Source: a virus
Reading direction: 5' to 3' (one strand)
IMG/VR virus record: IMGVR_UViG_3300030090_003400
Location: 1 to 20,858 of that record
Length of the DNA stretch: 20,858 nt
Shown here: positions 10,950 through 20,196 of the stretch, piece by piece
How positions within the stretch are numbered: the first letter of the stretch is position 1
How the letters are laid out: each line of letters starts with the position of its first letter
Translations under genes and position numbers: made by a program
Notes under the pieces: generated by a model
Told to the model about the DNA's origin: nothing
Databases searched by the model: none
Seen by the model: only the letters and a program-made list of their open reading frames with translations

Positions 10950-13796
10950 ATGGATACAAAATTATTTTTAAGGAGTCTACTGCCCCCCAAAGGAATTTAC
11001 GTTTTATTGCGGATCAATTCGCAAACAGGAAACCTTGAGCAAACGTCTTACACGGACATAGATGATTTAGAACGTGCTGCTATAGAAGCAGACGGGGCGG
11101 GGTTAGACGTATATTTTGCGTTGAGTTCTTTCTGTAAAGAAAACTCTCGTAAGGCAGTAGACGCTAAGTACATACAAAGTTTCTTTTTGGATTTAGATTG
11201 TGGGGCTGACAAGCCACACGCAACACAGGTAGACGTAATTCAAGAACTGCAAAGTTTCTGTGCAGCAACTAAATTACCAAAACCACTTATAGTTAGCTCT
11301 GGTAGAGGCGTGCACGTCTATTGGATGCTGCGCGAAGCGGTCAGCGTCACGGATTGGAAACCCGTGGCACAAAGACTAAAGAACCTATGTGCAGAACATA
11401 AGTTTGAAATAGACACCAGTGTTCCCGCAGATGCAGCTAGGGTGTTACGTGTTCTAGGCACGCACAACTACAAGCCCGACTCACCCGCCCCAGTGCAGCT
11501 TTTAAGCGGTGTTCCCAAAGCTGTAGATTTCGATTGGTTTTCAGAGGCCATTGGTGGGCCGGTGATAACAGTTCCTACAAAACATGAAGAGGGAAGCGCA
11601 GGGGCTTTTGCTGAGTTCTTACTCAAGTCTAGTGAGTTTAGTTTTAAAGACATTTTAATTAAAACGAATAACGGTAATGGCTGTGCACAACTTGGTTTGA
11701 TAGTAGCCAATCAAGAAGTTACTACAGAGCCAATGTGGAGAGCGGGACTGTCTATTACGAAGTTCTGCCGTGATGGAGACAAGGCAGCGCATATGCTGTC
11801 TGCAAAGCACCCTGAGTACGTTCCGCACTTAACAGAGACTAAAAAGGATCTGGTAAAAGGCCCGTACAGGTGTGCAACGTTTGATGAGAATAATCCAAAT
11901 GTCTGCACGGACTGCCCTCACTGGGGCAAAATAAAATCTCCAATAGTGCTTGGGCGTAGGTTCAAAGCATCCGAAGATTGTGCCGACAGTGAAGACTCAG
12001 CAACCAACAATAGGTCTCCTGAACTTACAGACTCATCAGAGTTGGCGTTAGTAGATGATACGTCAGAACATGTTATACCCACATATCCACGTCCGTACTT
12101 TCGTGGAGCTAGCGGTGGAGTGTTTGTTAGAAGCACCAACCCAGACGGTGAAACAGATGAACGAGTGATCTACCAAAACGACATCTACGTAACACGGCGT
12201 TTGCATGATGTTGAAACCGGCGAAATGGTTGTAGTGCGGTTACACTTACCTAAAGATGGAGTGCGGGAGTTCACACTACCGCTAACAGCACTTACATCTA
12301 GAGAAGAATTTAGAAAGAATATGGCAGCGATGGGCGTTGCCGTTTTGAAACAGGACGACTTACAGCAGTATATGACTACATGGGTTAACGAGTTACAGGC
12401 AAAATCTGTAGCAGACACGGCACACCGGCAGTACGGATGGTCAACAGATGAATGCCGTAGCTTTGTGGTTGGTGACAAAGAGATACACCCAAATAAGATT
12501 TCTTATAACCCACCCACCGTGCCTACAATGCAGTCCTATCCGTTCTTCAAAACGAAAGGCACGCTAGAAGGTTGGCAAGAGATGGCGAACTTCTACCTGT
12601 CAAGAGAGGGTATGGAGATGCACCAGTATATAGTGTGCACTGCTTTTGGTTCTCCGCTCATGCAATTCCTACCGCAGAACTGTGCCACTATGCACGTCCA
12701 TGATAAGGCTGGCGGTGCAGGGAAAACGGCGGCTATGAAAGTGGCCGCAGCCGCGTGGGGGCATTTCAAGGGGATAGTGGTAGATGATAATGACACTACT
12801 TCTTTCAAGATGAATCGTGGAGAGGTGTTACACAATCTACCGTTCTACATTGACGAGGTGACAAATACGCCTGAGAAGGAGATGAGTGGTCTTGCGTATC
12901 AATTAACCAGCGGGCAGCAACGCGGGCGTATGAGTAATGGCTCAAACATAGAACGCACAAGGGGCGAACCTTGGAAACTATTGTGCTGCACTACAGGCAA
13001 CATGAGTGCAATTGAGAAAATATCATTGTTCAAAGCTGGGCCGAAAGCAGAAGCACAGAGGATATTAGAGCATCGTGCTAGACAGATCTTTTCAAAGTCA
13101 AAGGACAAAGAACTTACCGACAACTTTGAAAGGAGCATAGAAGAACACTATGGGCACGCAGGCCCGATCTTTATACAGCATGTAATGAATCACATAGAGC
13201 ACTACAAAGGACAGCTTCGTATCGTGCAGCAAACCATAGACCGCCGTGCTGGGCTGGCCCCAGAAAACAGATTTTGGTCGGCGGGAGCAGCGTGTGCCAT
13301 AACTGGTGGCATGATCGCTCAGAAGTTAGGGTTAGTAGATTACGATATGGAAGCCATTACCAAATGGATCGTAGGGCTACTAAAAGAAAACAAGAAAAAC
13401 GTAAGTGAAATGGGGGCATCAGTAGAGCAAGTCTTAAATGACTACATCATGGAACACTACGGTAACGTGTTATGGATAAAAAGCACTGATGACTTACGAA
13501 AACAAAATGAGACTAACATACTTGCAAACGGGTTAGATTCCCTTGTAGTGCCTGACGCTATACCAAAAGTTAAGTTTGTTGCGAGGTATGAGACAGACAT
13601 AAAACGTATGTACTTGCTACCTAAACCACTAAAAGAATGGTGCGGCAAACAGCAGATAAACTACGCAGGGTTTGTAGAAGACCTTATTGGTAAGCTGAAA
13701 GGCAAGCGCACCAAGATGCGTTTGAGTAAAGGCACACAAATGAGACTGCCGCCCACAAGTGTGATTGTAGTGAACTTCTCAATAGACGATGAGTAG
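10950..13796 (+). CDS. primase-helicase fusion (AEP primase plus SF3/DUF927-type helicase)
   Basis: A 948-aa replication protein. The N-terminal archaeo-eukaryotic-type primase has the metal-binding pair D81/D83 in FFLDLDCG, H122 in SGRGVHVYW, and the later DAARVLRVLGTHNYKP (161-176). A cysteine cluster (C308, C319, C322) suggests a zinc site. After a poorly conserved linker (about 340-380), the C-terminal helicase has Walker A GGAGKT (588-593), Walker B FYIDE (632-636) and a sensor-1-like LLCCTTGN (677-684), as in DUF927/superfamily 3 helicases. A 40-kDa-sized tail follows. It would unwind the phage DNA and lay down primers for the family A polymerase. The structured leader lies just upstream. 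The domain calls are strong; the primer chemistry is inferred. Confidence 0.88.
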   Translation: MDTKLFLRSLLPPKGIYVLLRINSQTGNLEQTSYTDIDDLERAAIEADGAGLDVYFALSSFCKENSRKAVDAKYIQSFFLDLDCGADKPHATQVDVIQELQSFCAATKLPKPLIVSSGRGVHVYWMLREAVSVTDWKPVAQRLKNLCAEHKFEIDTSVPADAARVLRVLGTHNYKPDSPAPVQLLSGVPKAVDFDWFSEAIGGPVITVPTKHEEGSAGAFAEFLLKSSEFSFKDILIKTNNGNGCAQLGLIVANQEVTTEPMWRAGLSITKFCRDGDKAAHMLSAKHPEYVPHLTETKKDLVKGPYRCATFDENNPNVCTDCPHWGKIKSPIVLGRRFKASEDCADSEDSATNNRSPELTDSSELALVDDTSEHVIPTYPRPYFRGASGGVFVRSTNPDGETDERVIYQNDIYVTRRLHDVETGEMVVVRLHLPKDGVREFTLPLTALTSREEFRKNMAAMGVAVLKQDDLQQYMTTWVNELQAKSVADTAHRQYGWSTDECRSFVVGDKEIHPNKISYNPPTVPTMQSYPFFKTKGTLEGWQEMANFYLSREGMEMHQYIVCTAFGSPLMQFLPQNCATMHVHDKAGGAGKTAAMKVAAAAWGHFKGIVVDDNDTTSFKMNRGEVLHNLPFYIDEVTNTPEKEMSGLAYQLTSGQQRGRMSNGSNIERTRGEPWKLLCCTTGNMSAIEKISLFKAGPKAEAQRILEHRARQIFSKSKDKELTDNFERSIEEHYGHAGPIFIQHVMNHIEHYKGQLRIVQQTIDRRAGLAPENRFWSAGAACAITGGMIAQKLGLVDYDMEAITKWIVGLLKENKKNVSEMGASVEQVLNDYIMEHYGNVLWIKSTDDLRKQNETNILANGLDSLVVPDAIPKVKFVARYETDIKRMYLLPKPLKEWCGKQQINYAGFVEDLIGKLKGKRTKMRLSKGTQMRLPPTSVIVVNFSIDDE

Positions 13797-14017
13797 TGGG
13801 CGTACTCAAGACTGATGATATAAACCCTGATGGAGTACGTATCGTGATTGATTGGCCGAGCATGGTTATCAGCAGTTCAGTGTTCGTGCCTTGCATAAAT
13901 ACTCAATTAGCAAAACAACAAATACTGAAAATAGTTACTGGTTTTGGTTGGGAATGTACGGTAAAAGTTGTTACCGAAAGTGACAAATTAGGTGTTCGTG
14001 TTTGGAGAACCATGTGA
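13796..14017 (+). CDS. small conserved phage protein, 73 aa
   Basis: A GTG start shares one base with the primase-helicase stop, so the two are coupled. The protein is a small alpha/beta domain: VFVPCINTQLAKQQILKIVTGFGWECTVKV, then a closing LGVRVWRT strand. I recall this pattern (FVPC.NT...K.QI......W....KV....GVR.WR) as a common uncharacterised small phage protein near replication genes. The conserved Cys and the WRT end are its landmarks. There is no catalytic motif and no membrane segment. It is the last gene of the rightward module, directly before the convergent terminator region. Confidence 0.65.
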   Translation: MGVLKTDDINPDGVRIVIDWPSMVISSSVFVPCINTQLAKQQILKIVTGFGWECTVKVVTESDKLGVRVWRTM

Positions 14018-14031
14018 TACCATCCCGATTC

Positions 14032-14060
14032 ATAGGATATAGTCTCCAGTAAAATCCTAT
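14032..14060. terminator. hairpin in the convergent gap
   Basis: ATAGGAT (14032-14038) pairs with ATCCTAT (14054-14060), 7 bp perfect, with a 15-base loop. It lies 15 bases after the last rightward stop codon. No U-tract follows, so it is a weak terminator or RNA end-stabilising hairpin. Confidence 0.45.
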
Positions 14061-14071
14061 CTCTCCCACGG

Positions 14072-14110
14072 CCCCTCTACCTTGGCCTCCCTTACACCTT
14101 GGTAGAGGGG
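14072..14110. terminator. strong hairpin between convergent modules
   Basis: CCCCTCTACC (14072-14081) pairs with GGTAGAGGGG (14101-14110), 10 bp perfect, with a 19-base loop. It sits between the end of the rightward replication genes and the end of the leftward virion gene, so it can serve both strands. Neither side carries a good T-run, so its activity may depend on the strength of the stem. Confidence 0.65.
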
Positions 14111-14115
14111 TATCC

Positions 14116-17100
14116 TTAAAAGAACCCCACATCGTCTACTAGGTTTTGTGCGCCTTCAGATAACGTAACACCGTTATACATCTTGGCCTTGGTTGTGCGT
14201 TTATGGCTCTCTAGAGACCGCTCTATTGTTTTGCTATCTATACGCAGTTTAGGGTTTATTCTGACAGCATCGCTGGCGTTAAACTCATTCATCTTTTGGC
14301 GTATTCTTCTCTTTTCATCAAACTCGCCGAATCTGGTAGCAACATAGTAGCTATTTAATAGTCGGCCCCTTTCTCGTGTGGCCGCAGTCTCTATGTTCTT
14401 CACCGCACGCTTTTCTGCTTCACTTCTCGTATATTCGGCTGGTGGGAATCCTAATATCTTTACTGCCAACTCTCCTGCCGACATGTCATCGTATATGTAG
14501 TCCCCACGTCTGTTACGTATACCTCCCTCCATAGGGTAACGAATTGCGCCCTGATACACGTTACGCACTGCTCCGGGCAGTATATCTTCAACCCCACGCA
14601 TAAGATCTCTACCGTTTTCTGCGTCTATTAGTTTTCCAGCTCCACGATATGCTCTGGATACCACACTCCATGCAGGGCCACCTAGATAATGCATGAATGT
14701 TTCTGCGGGAGATGGATCAGATGTGAACCTGTCTGCTTCAATAAGCAAGTCAGTCAACTTAATGCGCTCAGATACGTCAATACCAAATAGTTCTGTTGGT
14801 ATTCCCCTGTATACAGCCTCATTATTCAGCGAGCTACGCACAAAAGTATCGAAATCTTCCTCGTAATCATCCGTAAATGCGTCGTACAACGCCGAAATTG
14901 CCCCGTACAGCGGCAGTCCTTGCACCCCAGCTAGCAGCAATGCAGATAAATGCACGCCTGCAAGCTGCTTGAACGCCTCTGATTTGGCTGTTTTTACGAG
15001 CGCGTCTATTGTGCTTTTTGCCACACCTTTTGATTCGAGGTCTTTTCTGTAACTATCAGCAAATACTTGAACAGCCTCATAACCTGTTTTGCCCATCGCG
15101 TAGTACATTTGAATACCGTAGTTCTTGTACATCAACGCAACACGGCCTATGCCCTCTCGTGCAAGTCGAGGGCCAGTCTCTAAAGTAGCACCACCGTTTA
15201 TTAACTGAGTTTCATATAACGCTTTATCTGCCGCTTGTTTTCTTTGTTCTGCCGTCGCCTTGTTCGGGTCACCGTTTGTGAGTTTATCCAGTTCTAGCTT
15301 ATAAGCAGTTACCATAGTCACTTGGCGATTCATCAACTCTGCTTGATGGAACATAAGCGCAGAGGCGTTTGTCATAGTGTCATAACGGCTCATTTTGCGT
15401 CCTGCACCATCCACGCTCAGTGTATCTGCAAGGAACGACGAGTTTAGATGCCCTCGTCTAGAAGCCAATTGAACCAGCGGTGCCAACCCCTCTAGTTCAG
15501 TAATCATATCTTTAGGTAGGTCTAAGTCTTCTCTTACAGAAAAGAGTAAGTCCCCGCTGTTTGGGTCTCTAGTAAACGTGTAGTAGTTATCCAAACTCTT
15601 GAGGGACATATCTTGCAATGTTCCGTATAACCCGTCCTCTGCAAGTTTTTGTTTTATGCTATCTGGCGTCCGCACATCACCATATAAAGTACGGCTTGCC
15701 TTGTTCATAGGCGCACCTTGAAACAACTTCGCAGAATCTTTTACTGCATTAGTGGCTTGTTTGGCTCCATATTTACCGCTCAACATGGGTAACGCAAATA
15801 ACGGTATTTGAGATAAGTTCACGAGTGCCGAAGATGCGTTAAATCCTATCGTGTACAAAAATGCCAAGCGGTTAGCGTGTTTAGGCCAGCCTTCTACGGT
15901 GGGCTGTATCGCAAACTGTGCACGACTTCTAAGCTCTTCGATTAGCTGTGCGTTTCTAGCACTGTCTTTACCTAGCCCTTGTGCTTCAACTTGCTCTAGC
16001 ATCTGGTCTAGTTCACGCGATATAGCGTTGCTGTTCTTGATGCGTTCTGTCTGTCGCGCCAAATCAAAGGCTTTTGTTCTGGCTGCGTCTACTGCATCCA
16101 TGTCATAGCCTTCAGTGTTTTTACGTTTGATTAACGCTTTTGCAAAAGAAGATTCTGGTAGCTCCTCAATGAACAACCTAGTTATTTGTTCTTTTACTGT
16201 GGGATCTATGGTCTGGTCTGTTAGATCTAATATCTTCAATACATCAGAAACAAATGACCCCGGCGGTGGGTTTCTATAAGAAGACGACTTACTGTTATCC
16301 CAAGAATCAACTTCAAAGCCTTGCTTCTCGTAAGACTCCATTGCGGTAAGTCGCTCTCCCGGCGTGTTAAAAGCAAATACCGCCGCGTTAGATCTATCAC
16401 CTTCCTTTTGCCGCACAGCTAACCAGTAGCTGCCACTACGAGTGAGTGGGAAGTATGGCTCCTTACCTGTGTTTTCTAGCAGTTTAGCCAGCAGTTCGTT
16501 TTTAAGGTTAGTTCTTGTGGTCTCTCCTACGGGTAGATCATCAAGCCGCCCCCGCAAAGAATCTATCAGCGCGTTGTATTGATCTCTGTAGAATCCACGC
16601 AACTCTTCATAGGCTTTTCTTCCATCTGGCCCCATTTCTGCACTCTGAAATAATGCACGTAACTCGTTATATTTATCTATCTTCCGTTGTGAAGTTCCTT
16701 CAACTGTTTGATCGCCGTATTTCTTCTTGGCTTCAGCAGGTGTTAAGTTGGGGTCTACCTCGTTTATGGTGCTTTCGTAAACAAGATTATTAAAGGTCTT
16801 CATTGTTTCCTGTGGTGCTTTACTGGCCCACCGGAATACAGGCTCTAACGTCTGCCTAGTAACCTGTTCTGCCTCCGTCAAACGCCCACGCTGCGTTTCT
16901 ATGGCATCTAGTATTCTTTTTGCGTTGGGTATGCCACGGGCTTCGGCGATGTCTTGTATTGATCCGTTTGGCAGAAACCCAAATATCTTAGTAAGGTACT
17001 TCTTAGCCCCTACTTGCGGGTCTGTCAGGAAGGCTTCTATCTCTTTCGATAGCTTCTTTCTTGCAGTCGCTCTACCCTCGGCTGTCCTAAACCCAGCTTC

Positions 17101-20100
17101 TTGACCTTTTATCTCTTCAAAGATTCTACGTACATCATCGGGCCTACCTGATGCAGCCAGCAGCGGGCCATACCTAAACTCAGGTGCAGGCGCTAATATC
17201 TCTTGTATGCGTCTGAACGCTTTACCTTTAGCACTGCGGTCAAACCTCTGAATACCTAAAAAGTCCGATAATATCTGTAACAGCTTCTCCCAAAAGGTTA
17301 GTTGTTCACCCTTGGGCGATATTTTTGCTAGGTCGTTTTGGAACTTAGCGTTGGTGAAGGCTTCCGCTACAAACTCTTTCAGGTTGGTCGCTCCATAGGC
17401 ATCCCCAAGCTGTCCTTTCACTTCGTCATAGAGTCTTTGCAGCTTCTTTGTGTTTGGGTGGGACTTGTTTGCCAGCACGTTATCTGTGGCTGCGTGTGCC
17501 ATCTCATGCAGCAGAATGCCGACAGATGTACCAGATTCTTCGTCTAGTAGTATCTCGTTTGTTTTTGGATTAAACGCACCGTCTAACGGTACGATTTCTC
17601 CCGTAACTGGGCTTTTGCCTCTGATAGAACGACTAGGCCGCACCTTGATCTTAGTGGTAAACGTGTAGTTTGCTAGCGTCCTAGCTATCTTCTTAGTGGT
17701 CGGGTCATCCACGGTTTGAGCTATCTCTAGCAAAGCGCGTCGTAGTTCGCCCTTTTTAGCAGCACGCAGTGCCGTGTCCGGTAGGGGTGCGTCTATTGCG
17801 TTGTATGCAATCTGGCTGGCTCCAAGCAAGTTGTCTTGGTCGTTTATGGCTTGCTCATCTCGGGCGGCTTCTACAGCTTGTTTTTGAGTAAGTCCTTCCT
17901 TTTTCTTATCAGCGACAAGTTTCGTAAACTCTGCGTTACGTGCAGCTCGTTCCTCCTTGGATAAATCATTTGAGGTAACTGCTTCTGTGATGTCAGTTTC
18001 GACCTCGGTTTCTGGCGCTTGTTGTGTCCTTGCCGCAGTCTCTTCTCTAGCCGTTTCTTCTATTTTTTTATTTTTATCGGCTATCTCACGTTCTGTACGC
18101 TGTTTAAGCGCCTCATCTCTTTTCTTATTTACAGCATTTGTTTTTTCTTCAAGCTGCTTTGTTAGCTCTTCTGTCTTTGCTGCTATCTCTCGCTTACGAG
18201 CCTCTTTAGACGATACGGATTTACGAACCCGTTTTTTCATCGCGGTAAGATCTTTTGAGAGTTGCTCTCGTAGCTCCCGCTTTTCGTTTGCGGCTTCGGC
18301 TATTATCGGATCAGCACGTTCTGCTGACTGTTGTTCTAACTCCGCAAGAGTTTCTGCATCTACAGCGGTAACTTCTTTTTTTGGTTCAGCTTTTGCTGCA
18401 ATCTTCTTTCTTGTTCGCTGTATCAGCGTAGGGGCAGCGACCTCTTCTGTAACACGGGGTCTTCTACCCGTGGGGGTAACAAGTTCTAGCTGCGCTTCTG
18501 GTGTACCTTTTAAAAACCTGTTTATAGCAGATTTTGCTTTTCCAGAAGTGCCTCTTCTAGCAGCGTATTTGGTAAGTATGTCCTGCTGCTCAGTTTCTCG
18601 TAAGTCCTTATCTAATAGTTTTTGCCGTATCGGGTCTTTCGCCGGGATAGATAGACTGTCCAGAGCTTCTTCTGTAGCAACCACCGGATCTGGCGCGGTT
18701 TCAACGTCTGCAGACTCGGTAGCGGTGAGCCTCGCTTCTTGCCGTGCTTTGGCTAGTTCAGTTGGAAACAAATCGGGCTGATCTTCTGCGGCTATTGCTG
18801 CACGTTGCTGCCCTAGCCGTGCCTCATCTGACACAGGCTCTTCTGTAATTCGTCGTTCTCTGTCTTGACGGTTAATACGATCTAATGCTTCTTCTCTAGT
18901 AAGCGCCTGTCCTTCTGGAGTAACGGCAAGTGTTTCACCAGCGATGGTCTCACCTTCTGGCGCAGGTATTCCTAGTAGTTGTGGGCCAATGCGTTCTGGC
19001 TCAAGCCCCGGTAATGCCATTTGATCGGGGGACACTTGTTCACGAACAGGTGTATCAGGTTCTTCTAAAGATCTTTCATACAAAGCACGTTCTTCTGGAG
19101 AGAGTTTTTGCACACGCTTTGCTATTGACTCCAGCCGACTTTCTTTCTGCTTATCGGTAAGCTCTGCAAAAGGCTTCTTGTAGCCGCCCTCTACCTTGGC
19201 TCGGATCTCTTCAATATCTAGCTCTGGTGCTTTGGGCACGCCCAGTAGTTCTAACTGTGTAGGTTCTTCTGGCCTAAACTCAAGCAGCCCTGCAATCTCA
19301 GGGCTGTCTGGCTGTTCTTCTGCCGCTTCTGCAATAGTTTTACCGCTCTTGCGAGAAGTAAATAAATCCACTAATCCCTGCAATATCGCGCCTGCAGAGC
19401 CACCAAGAGCTGCTTCTTGAGCAGTTGTTATGTCAAATGCTTCTGCTAGAGCGTCGTACTCTCTTGCATTTAAGTTTTGTAGAACGTTAGACGCTGCTTC
19501 CTGCGCAGCTTCTGCACCACCTGTTACACCTGCACTGCGTATACGCTCGCCAAAAGTCTCGACTTTCTCAGGAGGTATTTTATCTAGTATTTTATTAAGG
19601 GTAGGCAGATCAGCAAATTTTACTACTCTTGCAATAGGTAGTATGTCTAGCAGTCCAATACCAGCACCACGCGCTGTAACCGTAGCTCTTTCTTCTTCAG
19701 TAGCGCCAGCGGCCCTTGCTCGTTCACTTGCTTCACCGGCTCCAGCACCAGCGGCAGCTAGGGCACCAAGACCTATAGCAGCGGCACCGGGAGCACCGGC
19801 AGCGGCAGCGGCTGCAGGCAAAGTAGCAATACCTGCAATAGACCCAAGGGCTTGGCTTATTTGATAACTAATGGAGTCAGGGTCACCGCCTTCTGGGCGT
19901 AAGGCCGCAGCACCGGCTTTAATTTTTTCACGGGCAACAAGTTCAGCCTCTTCTTCTAGTGCGGCTGCACCACCCAGTAACGCAAGCTCACCTACGTCAA
20001 CGATACCTGCGCCGATTCCAGAAGTAATGTTCTCAATTACGCCAGCTTCTTCGCGTGGAGCAAGAGCACGTAGTATTGCTATATCTCTTTTTATGTCTTC

Positions 20101-20196
20101 TTCGTAGTCTTTGAGGGCTGCTACGGCTCTAGCGTCCCCTGCGGCTTGGGCGTTTCTAATCGCCGTTTGTACCTGCTCTAAAGAATGAGTTTGCAT
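14116..20196 (-). CDS. giant internal virion / polyvalent protein (PLxRFG type) with metallopeptidase motif
   Basis: A 2026-aa leftward protein. Residues about 50-290 are Gly/Ala-rich with hydrophobic stretches, as expected of a virion protein that enters membranes. Residues about 300-800 are charged, with long coiled-coil helices (about 600-780). LLHEMAHAATD puts a zinc-peptidase HEMAH at 897-901, with a later EFVAEAF (941-947) offering the third ligand. YFPLTRSGSYWL (1248-1259) matches the PLxRFG signature of large phage virion proteins, with Ser for Phe. The C-terminal part (about 1600-1990: NGGATLETGPRLAREGIGRVALMYKNYG and following) resembles large polyvalent protein domain 38. Such proteins are packaged and injected with the DNA. 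The ATG overlaps the upstream stop (TAATG). The virion role is likely; protease activity is untested. Confidence 0.85.
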   Translation of the reverse strand: MQTHSLEQVQTAIRNAQAAGDARAVAALKDYEEDIKRDIAILRALAPREEAGVIENITSGIGAGIVDVGELALLGGAAALEEEAELVAREKIKAGAAALRPEGGDPDSISYQISQALGSIAGIATLPAAAAAAGAPGAAAIGLGALAAAGAGAGEASERARAAGATEEERATVTARGAGIGLLDILPIARVVKFADLPTLNKILDKIPPEKVETFGERIRSAGVTGGAEAAQEAASNVLQNLNAREYDALAEAFDITTAQEAALGGSAGAILQGLVDLFTSRKSGKTIAEAAEEQPDSPEIAGLLEFRPEEPTQLELLGVPKAPELDIEEIRAKVEGGYKKPFAELTDKQKESRLESIAKRVQKLSPEERALYERSLEEPDTPVREQVSPDQMALPGLEPERIGPQLLGIPAPEGETIAGETLAVTPEGQALTREEALDRINRQDRERRITEEPVSDEARLGQQRAAIAAEDQPDLFPTELAKARQEARLTATESADVETAPDPVVATEEALDSLSIPAKDPIRQKLLDKDLRETEQQDILTKYAARRGTSGKAKSAINRFLKGTPEAQLELVTPTGRRPRVTEEVAAPTLIQRTRKKIAAKAEPKKEVTAVDAETLAELEQQSAERADPIIAEAANEKRELREQLSKDLTAMKKRVRKSVSSKEARKREIAAKTEELTKQLEEKTNAVNKKRDEALKQRTEREIADKNKKIEETAREETAARTQQAPETEVETDITEAVTSNDLSKEERAARNAEFTKLVADKKKEGLTQKQAVEAARDEQAINDQDNLLGASQIAYNAIDAPLPDTALRAAKKGELRRALLEIAQTVDDPTTKKIARTLANYTFTTKIKVRPSRSIRGKSPVTGEIVPLDGAFNPKTNEILLDEESGTSVGILLHEMAHAATDNVLANKSHPNTKKLQRLYDEVKGQLGDAYGATNLKEFVAEAFTNAKFQNDLAKISPKGEQLTFWEKLLQILSDFLGIQRFDRSAKGKAFRRIQEILAPAPEFRYGPLLAASGRPDDVRRIFEEIKGQEAGFRTAEGRATARKKLSKEIEAFLTDPQVGAKKYLTKIFGFLPNGSIQDIAEARGIPNAKRILDAIETQRGRLTEAEQVTRQTLEPVFRWASKAPQETMKTFNNLVYESTINEVDPNLTPAEAKKKYGDQTVEGTSQRKIDKYNELRALFQSAEMGPDGRKAYEELRGFYRDQYNALIDSLRGRLDDLPVGETTRTNLKNELLAKLLENTGKEPYFPLTRSGSYWLAVRQKEGDRSNAAVFAFNTPGERLTAMESYEKQGFEVDSWDNSKSSSYRNPPPGSFVSDVLKILDLTDQTIDPTVKEQITRLFIEELPESSFAKALIKRKNTEGYDMDAVDAARTKAFDLARQTERIKNSNAISRELDQMLEQVEAQGLGKDSARNAQLIEELRSRAQFAIQPTVEGWPKHANRLAFLYTIGFNASSALVNLSQIPLFALPMLSGKYGAKQATNAVKDSAKLFQGAPMNKASRTLYGDVRTPDSIKQKLAEDGLYGTLQDMSLKSLDNYYTFTRDPNSGDLLFSVREDLDLPKDMITELEGLAPLVQLASRRGHLNSSFLADTLSVDGAGRKMSRYDTMTNASALMFHQAELMNRQVTMVTAYKLELDKLTNGDPNKATAEQRKQAADKALYETQLINGGATLETGPRLAREGIGRVALMYKNYGIQMYYAMGKTGYEAVQVFADSYRKDLESKGVAKSTIDALVKTAKSEAFKQLAGVHLSALLLAGVQGLPLYGAISALYDAFTDDYEEDFDTFVRSSLNNEAVYRGIPTELFGIDVSERIKLTDLLIEADRFTSDPSPAETFMHYLGGPAWSVVSRAYRGAGKLIDAENGRDLMRGVEDILPGAVRNVYQGAIRYPMEGGIRNRRGDYIYDDMSAGELAVKILGFPPAEYTRSEAEKRAVKNIETAATRERGRLLNSYYVATRFGEFDEKRRIRQKMNEFNASDAVRINPKLRIDSKTIERSLESHKRTTKAKMYNGVTLSEGAQNLVDDVGFF

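Noticed and set aside
17957-18781. A 274-codon open frame on the plus strand inside the giant virion gene
   Set aside because: Its product is a Ser/Ala/Val-rich low-complexity sequence, the mirror of the Lys/Glu/Arg-rich coiled coil on the minus strand, with no motif and no independent ribosome site.
19430-19864. A 144-codon plus-strand frame inside the giant virion gene
   Set aside because: It is the antisense of the Gly/Ala-rich N-terminal region; its Ala/Pro/Ser-rich composition is a by-product of that.
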